Shown piece after piece: positions 41,358 through 49,888 of a stretch of 64,000 nucleotides of DNA; positions within the stretch are counted from its first letter, which is position 1, and the number at the start of each line of letters is the position of its first letter. Location of the stretch: the NCBI GenBank assembly GCA_019135865.1, contig JAGVVD010000029.1, positions 1-64,000 of the forward strand. Direction: 5' to 3'. Source of the DNA: Elusimicrobiota bacterium (lineage in GTDB: Bacteria; Elusimicrobiota; Elusimicrobia; Elusimicrobiales; UBA9959). The position numbers and the translations under genes are program-made. The notes below the pieces were generated by a model. The model made no database searches and was not told the DNA's origin. It worked only from the letters and a program-made list of their open reading frames with translations.

Positions 41358-42557
41358 TCAGGCCCGCGGACCGGGCGGGGTCCCGGTCCTAAGCCGCCAG
41401 AAAAAGGTCCCGCGCTCCAGTTTCTTCTCCACCAGGCCTTTTTTTTCCAGGGACAGTCCGGCGCCCAGCACGGCGTTGCCGTCGGAACAGTCGCGGCACA
41501 GCGCCAGGCGCCGGGAGGCCTCCAGCACGGCGGGGGTGGCCGTCCAGCCGCGGCCCTCGAGCAGGGCGGACATGCATCTCTCGTTGTCGGAGAAGAAAAG
41601 GGCTTCAGGCGCTTCCTCGCGCTTCCGCCGGACCGGCGGGGAACGGAAAGGGCGGAAACCGCGCCAGCCGTAAAGCTCCGCGTAATTGCGGTCGACCCCC
41701 CGGCAGCGCCCCTCCAGCGCGCAGCGCCGGCAGGGAAGTCCCCGGACCTTGGCCTCTTCGGCGCTTTCGTCGAGATCGGTGACGCCGCCCGACGGGTCGG
41801 TGACCAGCGTGTTGAACTTGTCCAGGCCTATGGCCAGCGACTCCCGCCCCTTGAGGAAGCAGGGCGGCACGTTCAGGAAGAGGATCTCCCCGCCGAGGCC
41901 GCATTTCTCCATGAAGGCCGCCGCCTTCCTGAAATAGGGGGCGCACTCCGGCAGACTCACGCCCAGCCTCGCGTGATTGGCCCGCATACTGCCGATATAG
42001 ACGGGATAGATGACGACGAAACTGCTTATCCCCCTTTCCAGCCAGTAGCCGATGATGGAATCCAGCCGCCGGTAGTTGAGCCGGTTGACCACTATATTGT
42101 TGGCGACGCGCACTTTAAGGCGGCGCAGGTTCTCCACCCCGGCCGAGGCCCTGGCGAACGCGCCCTTCACCCCGACCAGCAGGTCGTGCTCGGCCGGGCG
42201 GTCGCTGGCGAAGGAGAACTTGGACAGCGTCAGGCCGGCGCGCGCCAGGCGGCTGCAGAAGACCGGGTCGGAGAGGCGGATACCGTTGGTCTGGACCCTG
42301 ATGAAGCCGAAGCCGGCCCGCTTCGCCGCCGAGACCACGCGGATTATGTCCGGACGGATGAGGGGCTCCCCGCCGGTCAGCCCCAGCCGGCGGTAGCCGG
42401 CCTTGCGCGCCGCCCTGAGATCGGCGAGCAGCCTCGAAAACGGGGCGTTGAGCGACTTATCGAAGCTGCCCTGCGAGCAGAAAAGGCAGCGCGCGCTGCA
42501 GTTGTAGTTCAGTATCAGCTCGTAGCACTTGCCGGAGCCGTCCTTCTCCACGCTCAT
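41358..42557 (-). CDS. HxsC-like radical SAM protein with extra C-terminal domain
   Basis: 399 residues. CX3CX2C is at C20, C24 and C27 (YNCSARCLFC), then LTGGEPLIRPD, QTNGIRL and RLNYRRLDS. Auxiliary cysteines: NVPPCFLKGR, then CRRCALEGRCRG and YGWRGFRPF. After the point where its relatives end, about 90 more residues follow (ALFFSDNERCMSALLEGR ... KKGLVEKKLERGTFFWRL). They are predicted by eye to be helical with a final beta hairpin, like a small winged-helix domain. The tail could bind nucleic acid or another protein. It overlaps the upstream gene by four bases. Confidence 0.75.
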   Translation of the reverse strand: MSVEKDGSGKCYELILNYNCSARCLFCSQGSFDKSLNAPFSRLLADLRAARKAGYRRLGLTGGEPLIRPDIIRVVSAAKRAGFGFIRVQTNGIRLSDPVFCSRLARAGLTLSKFSFASDRPAEHDLLVGVKGAFARASAGVENLRRLKVRVANNIVVNRLNYRRLDSIIGYWLERGISSFVVIYPVYIGSMRANHARLGVSLPECAPYFRKAAAFMEKCGLGGEILFLNVPPCFLKGRESLAIGLDKFNTLVTDPSGGVTDLDESAEEAKVRGLPCRRCALEGRCRGVDRNYAELYGWRGFRPFRSPPVRRKREEAPEALFFSDNERCMSALLEGRGWTATPAVLEASRRLALCRDCSDGNAVLGAGLSLEKKGLVEKKLERGTFFWRLRTGTPPGPRA

Positions 42558-43594
42558 AGCGGAGCCTCCAGTCCGTGCTTCAGGCGGAAGGCCGGCAGGC
42601 GGGAAAGGTCCCTCACGAGACGGAGCAGCGCGGCGCCGTAAACGCGGGAGAACCCCGCCCGCAGGTCCATGGCCGCGCGCGTTTCCGAAGGGGAAAGGCC
42701 CCGGGCGTGGCGCAGCAGCGAATAATACCCGGCGGGGCAGAGCGGCTCGGCCGGGTCGGCGCCCGCGGCCGAGGCCTCGGCGAAGAAACGGCGCCGGCCG
42801 GCGGGGCCGGAATAGCCGCGGCGTACGGAGGCCGGGGCCGCGAGCAGCTTGTCGCAGGGGAGCATTTCCACCGAAGGCGAAAGCGTGAGCGAAGCGCAGC
42901 CGGAAACGTCCGCGCCCCGGTCCAGGTCCAGCAGCTCGTAGATATTGGCCAGCTCGTAGGCGGGGCGCCCGGAGCGCAGCATGGCCGCGTAGTCCCGCCC
43001 GATCCTGCGCAGTTCCGCCGAAAGTACGCGCGCTTCGGCCGGGCCCCAGGCGGCCTTTATATCAGGAGCCCAGGCTATCGCCCTGAACCCGGCCGAGTAA
43101 AGGGCCCTCACGTTGGCGGCCAGCCGGCCCGCGCCCGCCGGCGTTACGACGGCCGAGGCGGTCAGCCTCGCCCGGAGCGGACGCGGAAGGCCGCGCAGCG
43201 CGGCCGCGTAAGCCGAACCTCCCGCGCGCAGTTTGCGGGACTTGTCGTTGTCGGCCCGGCCGCCGTCGAGGCTCACCACGACCCGCGCGCCGGACCGCAG
43301 CAGCGTCTCCGCCCGGTCCCGGTCCAGCAGCGCGCCGTTGGTGAAAACCGTCGTATGGAGCGGCGGACGCAGCCGTCCCAGGCGCGCGACCGCCGCCTTC
43401 AGCAGGCCCCACCGCAGCAGCGGTTCTCCCCCCAGAAAGGTCACCCGGCGGCCGCCGGCCCGCGCGAAAGAATCGAGCGCGCGGAACAGGCCCGCGCGGC
43501 CCAGGGCGTCCCGGCAGGCGGGAACGAAACAATAGGCGCAGGCCATATCGCAGGAGCCGGTCAGGTATACCGAAAGATGGTCCGGCCTCCTCAT
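42554..43594 (-). CDS. Radical SAM protein with SPASM-like tail
   Basis: 346 residues from the ATG at 43594, chosen for its ATGA overlap with the upstream stop. CX3CX2C is at C15, C19 and C22 (GSCDMACAYC), then FLGGEPLLRW, FTNGALLD and SLDGGRADND. The second half has scattered cysteines (DVSGCASL, EMLPCDKL, EPLCPAGYY) of a SPASM-like kind. It differs from the nine HxsC-like proteins, resembling HxsB-type or quinohaemoprotein-maturase-type rSAM proteins in its first half. It lacks the HxsB N-terminal domain. Confidence 0.75.
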   Translation of the reverse strand: MRRPDHLSVYLTGSCDMACAYCFVPACRDALGRAGLFRALDSFARAGGRRVTFLGGEPLLRWGLLKAAVARLGRLRPPLHTTVFTNGALLDRDRAETLLRSGARVVVSLDGGRADNDKSRKLRAGGSAYAAALRGLPRPLRARLTASAVVTPAGAGRLAANVRALYSAGFRAIAWAPDIKAAWGPAEARVLSAELRRIGRDYAAMLRSGRPAYELANIYELLDLDRGADVSGCASLTLSPSVEMLPCDKLLAAPASVRRGYSGPAGRRRFFAEASAAGADPAEPLCPAGYYSLLRHARGLSPSETRAAMDLRAGFSRVYGAALLRLVRDLSRLPAFRLKHGLEAPL

Positions 43595-44532
43595 CGCGCC
43601 GTCCCCCCGGGCCTGTTGAGCGAGAGCTGCCCGCCGGCCACGGCGCGCATCACCGGTCCGGCGGCGCCGGCCGGGGCCGCCTTGAAACCTTTTTCCCCGC
43701 GCAGTTCCAGGTAATCGGCGCGCGGGCCGGCGCAGACGGGGGAGAGCCCGCAGCGCCGGCAGGCGGCGACGCGCCGCTTCTCGCCGAGATAGGTGCCGTC
43801 GCCCTTCAGCAGACAGTCGGCGTCCCGGGCGTAGGCCTCGAAGCCTTTCAGGAAGCAGAGCGGGACGCCGTCCGTCAGGCAGGGCAGGCCCAGCCGCCTG
43901 GCGACGGCCAGGGCCTTGCGGAGATAGGGGCTGACCCGTCCCAGCTCCGGGACCAGCCATGGCCGCTCCCTGACCATCCCTTTCACCTTTATGAAGTTGA
44001 AGGCCACGTAGAAGAGGCCGGGAAAGTTTCGCGCGGCGTAGGCGGCATAATCCGGGAGCTGGCGGTAGTTCAGGGAATTTATGACGCAGACCAGCGAGGC
44101 GGCGCGGGGACCGGAGGCGGCGACGCGCTTTATGACGGCGGCCTGCGCCTTAAGGCGTCCCCTGGTCCCGGTCAGTTCGTCGTGGGTCGCGGCCAGATGG
44201 GAGGGGAAGTTGAAATGGAAATGAGCGACCCCGGCCTTCCTGAGCGAGGCGAAACGCGCCGGCGTGAGCGCGAGGCCGTTGGTCAGAACGGTTATGTCCC
44301 GGGCGCCGCGGCGCGCCGCCGCCCGGGTCCAGCGCTCCAGGTCCGGCGAAAGCAGCGGCTCGCCGCCTTCGAAGACCAGCGCCGGATAGCGCCGGTCCAG
44401 CACTTCCCGTATCTGCGCCGGCGTCATCAGCCGGTCCTCGCCGCGCGCCGAGCAGTAAAGGCAGTCCCGTCCGCACCTGTCGGTGACGAAGACATTGGGC
44501 TCCGGCGGAGAAGGCGCGCGTTTTCCGGCCAT
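43591..44532 (-). CDS. HxsC-like radical SAM protein
   Basis: 313 residues. CX3CX2C is at C20, C24 and C27 (DRCGRDCLYC), then FEGGEPLLSPD, LTNGLAL and SLNYRQLPD. Auxiliary set: GVPLCFLKGF, then CRRCGLSPVCAG and YLELRGEKGF. The start at 44532 is six bases after the stop of the upstream rSAM gene. It closely resembles the proteins at 38926 and 26179 in the GPRxDY tail. Substrate unknown. Confidence 0.8.
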   Translation of the reverse strand: MAGKRAPSPPEPNVFVTDRCGRDCLYCSARGEDRLMTPAQIREVLDRRYPALVFEGGEPLLSPDLERWTRAAARRGARDITVLTNGLALTPARFASLRKAGVAHFHFNFPSHLAATHDELTGTRGRLKAQAAVIKRVAASGPRAASLVCVINSLNYRQLPDYAAYAARNFPGLFYVAFNFIKVKGMVRERPWLVPELGRVSPYLRKALAVARRLGLPCLTDGVPLCFLKGFEAYARDADCLLKGDGTYLGEKRRVAACRRCGLSPVCAGPRADYLELRGEKGFKAAPAGAAGPVMRAVAGGQLSLNRPGGTAR

Positions 44533-44538
44533 TCCCGC

Positions 44539-45477
44539 CTACCACGCCCTCTTCATCGGCTTGAGCTCGGCGTCGCCGAAGCGCCGGAGATACTCGGTCC
44601 AGATCCCTTCGCAGATATTGTACGCGGCGCAGCCCCGGCAGCGCGCGGGCTTGCCGCGGCTGAGCGTCCTCCTGGAGAGAGTGGCGTCCAGGTTCCTGAA
44701 ATCCGGCGCCCAGTGTTCGGTCGCGAACAGCACGCGCTCGTTCATCTCGCTGATCTGGCCCAGGTAGCCGCGGAAATGGCAGAGCGGCACGTAGCGCACC
44801 TTCCACTGGCCCAGGCCGGCGGCGTTGCCGGCGGCCAGCGCCTTCCTCATCCACGGCGCCGCGGCCGAGATGCGCGGCACCAGGGAATCGAAGTCGCGCA
44901 GGGCTCCGCCGCTGGGGTCCACGAAAATATATTCCACGTTCCTCACGCCGCGGGACCCGTAGAGCCGGGCGATGGCCGGCAGGGAGCGCATGTTCTGCTT
45001 CACGACCGTGGTATTGCCGTTTATCCGCGTAAAGCCCAGGCGGCGCAGGTTGTCCATGCCTTTGAGCAGCTGGCGGAAACTGCCGGGGCTGCGGGTGAGC
45101 CCGTCGTGAACGGCGGCGTCAGGCCCGTGCACGGAGAAAATGACGGTGTCGAGCCCGGCCTTCAGGGCGGCTTTGGCGAAGTCCGGTTCGGAGAAGATGC
45201 GGCCGTTGGTGGCGGTCACGACCTCCTCTATCCCGAGCCTCTTGGCCGCGGCGACTATGGAGAGGAAGTCCGGCCTTATCGTGCATTCCCCCCCTATCAG
45301 TTCCAGTATCCGCGCCCCTTTCCGGCGAGCGGCGGTCACTTCGCGCAGCAGTTCGGCGGTGGTCTTCTCCGGGAGGGCGCGCTTCTCCGCGCCGACGCAG
45401 AAGCGGCAGTTGTTATTGCAGGAGTAGCCCGCGAACAGGACGATCTTGAGCCTTCTTTCTTCCACCAGGGGCATCAT
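44539..45477 (-). CDS. HxsC-like radical SAM protein
   Basis: 312 residues; two adjacent ATG codons (45477 or 45474). CX3CX2C is at C20, C24 and C27 (YSCNNNCRFC), then LIGGECTIRPD (GGEC in place of GGEP), ATNGRIF and SVHGPDAAVHDGL. Auxiliary set: YVPLCHFRGY, then CRGCAAYNICEG and FGDAELKPM. It lies four bases after the A24 peptidase gene. The first-sphere motifs are intact, so it should be active. Confidence 0.8.
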   Translation of the reverse strand: MMPLVEERRLKIVLFAGYSCNNNCRFCVGAEKRALPEKTTAELLREVTAARRKGARILELIGGECTIRPDFLSIVAAAKRLGIEEVVTATNGRIFSEPDFAKAALKAGLDTVIFSVHGPDAAVHDGLTRSPGSFRQLLKGMDNLRRLGFTRINGNTTVVKQNMRSLPAIARLYGSRGVRNVEYIFVDPSGGALRDFDSLVPRISAAAPWMRKALAAGNAAGLGQWKVRYVPLCHFRGYLGQISEMNERVLFATEHWAPDFRNLDATLSRRTLSRGKPARCRGCAAYNICEGIWTEYLRRFGDAELKPMKRAW

Positions 45478-45481
45478 AATA

Positions 45482-46645
45482 CTATTTGAGCAAAGCCGCG
45501 AGGTTCCGGTCCAGCAGCAGGGTAAGGCAGCAGCCGGCGAAGATCCAGAGCGCGAAAGGACGCCCCTTCACCGTTTCCACCTTTGGGGCCTCTCCCGGCA
45601 GGCGGCCCAGCCATTCCCTGAGGGCGGCGACCTGGTCCTCGTCGAGGCCGTCCTTGAAACAGTCGTCGAAGTCCCCGCAGAGGGCCGGGTTAGACCGCAG
45701 CATCCTGGCCGAACCGGAGGAAAGTACCACGCCCGGCTCCAGTTCGGCGGCCGTGAGATAGACCATGTCCTTCTTCTCCATCAGGAACTCCATCATCGCG
45801 CGGCCCGCGACCAGGATGAGACTGAATTTGAAAACATGGATGAGCGCGTACTTGAGCATCAGGACCATGTGGCCGAAGAAGAAGAAGTACCCCAGGACCA
45901 GGTAAGCCGGGTAGAAAGCCATGGTCAGCCAGGTCCAGAGCCGGCTCCTGAAAAGACGGGCGACCTTCTCCCAGAGGAAGAACATGAAGAAATAGAGCAG
46001 TTCCGTCCTGGCGAACAGTCCGCTCAGCAGGCCGCGGCTCTCCATGACCAGCACCTGCTGCAGCAGGAAGACCATGGTCATATTGGCCAGCAGCAGCGCG
46101 GCCAGCGCCCGGTTCCGCCTCCCGCCGTCGGCCAGCTGGGAGAAGCGCTCCTTCACGTCGGACCAGATCTTGCCGAAATAATCGGAAGGCGACGCCGAAT
46201 GGAGGCCGTCCGCCAGGAACTTGCCTATCGTGTAAAGCGCCGCGGCCACGAAGATGTTTATCAGGACCACCAGGAAGAGGTAGGTGGGCAGGTTGCCGAT
46301 GAACGGATTGATGAGCGGCAGCCAGGCCGACAGGATCATGAAGAACTTGGCGTCGCCGGCGGGCCAGACCTCGGAATACCAGAGTATCAGCCCCGCCAGC
46401 GCCGAGAGCCCGGCGTGGACCGCCCAGAGCCGGTAGAAGTTCCAGTTAAGGAAGTCGGTGACCTCTCCCGTCGAGCCCAGCAGCGAATTCACGGCCATGA
46501 CCCCCAGCGCCAGCAGGAGGAACTTGAAACCCAGGACCGTCTGGGCGTTGGGGATCTTCTTCAGGGCGAGGTCGGTATTGACCACCTTCATGGCCCAGGC
46601 GGCGAAGACGGTCAGCGAGGCCGCGTAGTAGAGCTTCATGAACAT
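45482..46645 (-). CDS. A24 prepilin-type peptidase in the Hxs operon
   Basis: 387 residues from the ATG at 46645; an ATG at 46639 overlapping the upstream stop is the alternative. Polytopic, about eight membrane segments. The two aspartates of A24 aspartic peptidases are both present: VNTDLALKKIPNAQT (D before the IPN motif) and WPAGDAKFFM (GD motif). The family cleaves leaders of prepilins and Flp pilins at the membrane. It is longer than usual, with a soluble segment after residue 300 and a last membrane helix. Within this operon it is a good candidate leader peptidase for the His-Xaa-Ser precursor, whose N-terminus looks pilin-like. Confidence 0.75.
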   Translation of the reverse strand: MFMKLYYAASLTVFAAWAMKVVNTDLALKKIPNAQTVLGFKFLLLALGVMAVNSLLGSTGEVTDFLNWNFYRLWAVHAGLSALAGLILWYSEVWPAGDAKFFMILSAWLPLINPFIGNLPTYLFLVVLINIFVAAALYTIGKFLADGLHSASPSDYFGKIWSDVKERFSQLADGGRRNRALAALLLANMTMVFLLQQVLVMESRGLLSGLFARTELLYFFMFFLWEKVARLFRSRLWTWLTMAFYPAYLVLGYFFFFGHMVLMLKYALIHVFKFSLILVAGRAMMEFLMEKKDMVYLTAAELEPGVVLSSGSARMLRSNPALCGDFDDCFKDGLDEDQVAALREWLGRLPGEAPKVETVKGRPFALWIFAGCCLTLLLDRNLAALLK

Positions 46646-47529
46646 AGCGGCCGCAGCTCCCCGGCGCCGAACGCCTTCCTGTACTCTTTCATGAGCCCCG
46701 GACAGCCCGGCCGCAGCCGGCAGCGTCGGCAGGCGGCCGGGTAACAGCGGTCCTCCCTGGGCAGGGTCGTCCAGCATTTTTCCCGCAGCGCCGGCGGCAC
46801 CAGGCAGAGCGGGAAATGGTAAAGGCGGAGGTCCGGGAAGCCGGCGATAAGGTCCGCGGCGGCGCCTATGGCCCGGGCGGAATCCGTCAGCCGCAGCGCG
46901 AGGCGCGCGTGGTTCTCCAGGGACATCCCCTCTATCTCGTAATGTATGGCCGTCACCCGGTAGGGCCGCAAGCCGCGGAAGGCGCGCCGCAGGAAAGCGA
47001 GCGTGCCGCGGAAAGCCCCGATATTAAGGCGGTGCAGGACCAGGCGTATCTCCACCTCCGGACCGGAGCGCGGGGCCAGGAGGTTCCCGAGCCCCTTCAC
47101 CGTCTGGGCGAAGGCCCCCTTCACTCCGGCTATCCGGTCGTGCAGGGCGGCCGTCCCGGCGTGTAGCGGTATCCCGACCGCGAAAGGCGGCGCGGCGGCC
47201 CGCAGGAAGCGGCGGGCGAAGCCCGGGTCGGAGAAGCGGCGGCCGTTCGAGAGCAGCGTGATGCTTATACCCGGCAGCCGGCGGCGGAAATAGGAGATCA
47301 GTTTGAAGAAATCCGGGTGCAGGGTCGGCTCGCCGCCGGTCAGGCTGACGAAGCCGGGGTCGTCGGCGTTCTTGAGATAGGTCTTCCCCAGCCCGCGCAG
47401 GTAACGCTCCATCTTGCGTATCTGCCATTCGAGCGAATACTGGCCGGAGTCCTGCGCCGGGAAAGAGGCCATGTTGGTGCACATCACGCACCGGTTGTCG
47501 CACTTGTTCCAGACGGCTATGTCCGGCAT
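46636..47529 (-). CDS. HxsC-like radical SAM protein
   Basis: 297 residues from the ATG at 47529, which shares one base with the upstream stop (TGATG). CX3CX2C is at C10, C14 and C17 (NKCDNRCVMC), LTGGEPTLHPD, LSNGRRF and LHAGTAALHDRI. Auxiliary set: HFPLCLVPPA, then CRRCRLRPGCPG and FGAGELRPL. By its CDNRCVMC motif it is one of the closest to the HxsC maturases I know of, but nine relatives in this window make a one-to-one assignment unsafe. Confidence 0.8.
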   Translation of the reverse strand: MPDIAVWNKCDNRCVMCTNMASFPAQDSGQYSLEWQIRKMERYLRGLGKTYLKNADDPGFVSLTGGEPTLHPDFFKLISYFRRRLPGISITLLSNGRRFSDPGFARRFLRAAAPPFAVGIPLHAGTAALHDRIAGVKGAFAQTVKGLGNLLAPRSGPEVEIRLVLHRLNIGAFRGTLAFLRRAFRGLRPYRVTAIHYEIEGMSLENHARLALRLTDSARAIGAAADLIAGFPDLRLYHFPLCLVPPALREKCWTTLPREDRCYPAACRRCRLRPGCPGLMKEYRKAFGAGELRPLCS

Positions 47530-48965
47530 CAGGCGCCCCCCCGGCCGCCGGGCCTCACCCAGGACTCCAGTATCTTCCTGTCCGCGGGCCGCGCCAGCCT
47601 GCGGAAGACGGCGGAGAATATTCGTTTCTGCACGGCGCACCAGGAACCGGAAACGATATCCCCCCAGGGCGAGCCCTGCGTCTCGTAGTTATGGACGGGG
47701 CAGACTCCGCACCAGGGCTTGTAGGCGCAGCGGAAACAGGCCGGCTGGTTCTCCAGGCAGGAGGCGGCCGCGCAGAGCCGCGACGCGGGCGAGGCGGCGG
47801 CCGAGGCCGGCGTCAGCGAACCGAGCCTGCCGACGCTGAAGAGCTTGTCGCCGCGGGCGCCGACCATGCGGCCTTCGTCGCAGGTGTACACCTCGCCGTC
47901 CCAGTTGTAGGCCAGCTGACCGGCGGCCGCGCCGCAGGGCGAGCGCAGGTCGAGGTAATTGGGGTCCTCGCGCAGCAGGACCTTGCGCGCCAGCAGCGCG
48001 GCGTTGCGCTCCACGAAGACCTCGCCCGAGTGGTTCACGCGCAGGATATGGTCGAGGGCGGCCTCGTAGAAATCGCCGAAATCGTCCGGCGAGTACCCTA
48101 TCTCGTTCCAGACGGAACCGGCGTAGCCGATGGGCGAGAGCGGGCGAAGGAAGATGCCGCCGAGGCCCAGCCGCCGGTACTCGTCGACGATCTCCTTTTC
48201 CCGGCCCAGCGAAAGACGCGTCGTGGTCATCAGCGCCGAGGGCAGGGAATCCTTCCGTCCGCCGCCCCCGGTCCGGCGGCGGAACTCCTCCAGCCAGCGC
48301 GCGGCGGGCGCGTGGGAGGAACCGCCCAGGCGGCGGCGGTTGGCGTCGTGCAGATCGGCCGGGCCGTCGAGGGAAGTGCAGACCGAAACGCCCCGCGAGA
48401 CCAGGAAACCGGCCTTCTTCGCGTCCATCAGGCCGAGATTGGTCACTACCGTCAGCGCCAGGTCCTTGCCGGCCCGCCGGTTGGCGCGCAGGGCGTAGTC
48501 CGCGGCGTCCGCCAGGACCGGCCAGTTGAGCAGCGCCTCGCCGCCCTGGAACTCGAGCGTCACCGACGGGGAGACCGAGGAGAGCGCGGCGTCCACGGCC
48601 AGGCGGGCCGTGGAGCGCTCCATATCCTCCCCCTTTTTTCCGCCGCAGGAGGCGCGGCAATAGACGCAGGCCAGGTTGCAGCGCAGCGTCAGCACCAGTA
48701 TATGCAGGCTGGCGCCCTGGAAAAGGCAGGAAGAGAGCGAGCGGATATCGTTCCCGGCGGCCTCCAGGTCCATACTGTCCCGGAAGAAATGCAGCGGTTC
48801 CAGCCGGCGGGCCAGCGCCGAGCAGGCCGGCACGCGGCCGGAGGCCAGCGCCCCAAGCTCGGCGTCGTCGAGGAAAGCCCAGCCGCCGGCGTCGTTGGCC
48901 GCCAGCGTCCGCCCGGCCAGGCGCTCGGTCCTGAACAGGACCGGCTTGAGGGTCCGGGCTTTCAC
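47529..48965 (-). CDS. hxsB: HxsB-like radical SAM/SPASM maturase 1
   Basis: 478 residues from a GTG at 48965 overlapping the previous stop (GTGA). An N-terminal domain of about 90 residues has no cysteine cluster. The rSAM motif is at C96, C100 and C103 (LRCNLACVYC), then EFQGGEALLNW and SLDGPADLHDAN. A full SPASM region follows: SPCGAAAGQLAYNWDG, YTCDEGRM, CFRCAYKPWCGVCPVHNY and SWCAVQK. This is the layout of the His-Xaa-Ser system maturase HxsB, thought to modify the repeat peptide. All SPASM cysteines are intact, unlike the paralog at 49889. Confidence 0.85.
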   Translation of the reverse strand: MKARTLKPVLFRTERLAGRTLAANDAGGWAFLDDAELGALASGRVPACSALARRLEPLHFFRDSMDLEAAGNDIRSLSSCLFQGASLHILVLTLRCNLACVYCRASCGGKKGEDMERSTARLAVDAALSSVSPSVTLEFQGGEALLNWPVLADAADYALRANRRAGKDLALTVVTNLGLMDAKKAGFLVSRGVSVCTSLDGPADLHDANRRRLGGSSHAPAARWLEEFRRRTGGGGRKDSLPSALMTTTRLSLGREKEIVDEYRRLGLGGIFLRPLSPIGYAGSVWNEIGYSPDDFGDFYEAALDHILRVNHSGEVFVERNAALLARKVLLREDPNYLDLRSPCGAAAGQLAYNWDGEVYTCDEGRMVGARGDKLFSVGRLGSLTPASAAASPASRLCAAASCLENQPACFRCAYKPWCGVCPVHNYETQGSPWGDIVSGSWCAVQKRIFSAVFRRLARPADRKILESWVRPGGRGGA

Positions 48966-49876
48966 CGGCGCCTCCCCTTCCCCGCCGGCACGGGCCTGAA
49001 CTCGTCCCAGCCGTAAAGTTCCGGGTATTCCTTCCAGGGTCCCTCGCATTCGGAGAACCAGCGGCAGCGCCGGCATCCGGCGCGCTTGGTCTTGCCCTGG
49101 TCGCGGCGGTAATCGCCGTAACTTTCGAGATAGAAATCGGCGTCCGAGACCGGCCCCTCGGGGATGATGCGCTCGGCGACGCAGTCCTCGTAGCCGGCCA
49201 TCAGGCAGAAAGGAACGGCCTCCGTGTGGCAGAGCAGACCGGCCGCGCGGCCTATATCCAGGGCTTCTTTCATATAGGGGAGGGCGTCGGTCTTCCTGGG
49301 GACCAGCTCGCGCCGTTTCTCCCAAGCGGTGCCCACCATGTGCACGAAAGCCAACTGGAACTGGTCCGCGCCCAGCCGCACCAGCAGGCGGGCCAGCGCC
49401 GGCATATCCTTGTAGTTGCGGGAGGTGACGACGGTGTTGGTGAGCACGTAGAGGCCGAGCGCCTTGCAGTTGGCTATGCCTTTGACGACCTGCGCGAAAC
49501 TGCCCGGCGCCTTCGTCAGCCCCTCGTGGACGGCCGCCGTCGCGCCGTGCAGGGAAGGCCCCATCTCCGTGACGCCCGCGGCCTTCAGGCGGCGGCAATA
49601 GTCGGGGTAGGCGAAACGCCGGCCGTTGGTCTGCACCTGTATGGCGGAGAACCCGGTCTTCGCGGCGTGGCGGACGGCGCCGAGCAGCCAGGGATGCATG
49701 GTCGGCTCGCCTCCGGTGAAGACCACGCCGTCTATGCCGCGGCGGCGGGCGTCGTCGAGCAGGGCGCGTATCTGCGCCGGGGTCTTGCGCGCCGCCGAAT
49801 CGCGTTTATGCCCCTGCGCGCAGAAGTCGCAGAGGTTGTTGCACTCGAAACCGATCTTGATGTCTATTCTTTTCAT
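48962..49876 (-). CDS. HxsC-like radical SAM maturase
   Basis: 304 residues. CX3CX2C is at C12, C16 and C19 (FECNNLCDFC), then FTGGEPTMHPW, QTNGRRF, SLHGATAAVHEGL. Auxiliary set: AVPFCLMAGY, then CRRCRWFSECEG and YGWDEFRPV. It sits between two HxsB-like genes. HxsB and HxsC are paired rSAM proteins in known His-Xaa-Ser systems, so this is the most likely true HxsC by position. It overlaps the HxsB 1 gene by four bases. Confidence 0.8.
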   Translation of the reverse strand: MKRIDIKIGFECNNLCDFCAQGHKRDSAARKTPAQIRALLDDARRRGIDGVVFTGGEPTMHPWLLGAVRHAAKTGFSAIQVQTNGRRFAYPDYCRRLKAAGVTEMGPSLHGATAAVHEGLTKAPGSFAQVVKGIANCKALGLYVLTNTVVTSRNYKDMPALARLLVRLGADQFQLAFVHMVGTAWEKRRELVPRKTDALPYMKEALDIGRAAGLLCHTEAVPFCLMAGYEDCVAERIIPEGPVSDADFYLESYGDYRRDQGKTKRAGCRRCRWFSECEGPWKEYPELYGWDEFRPVPAGKGRRR

Positions 49877-49888
49877 GCGCCGGCGGCC

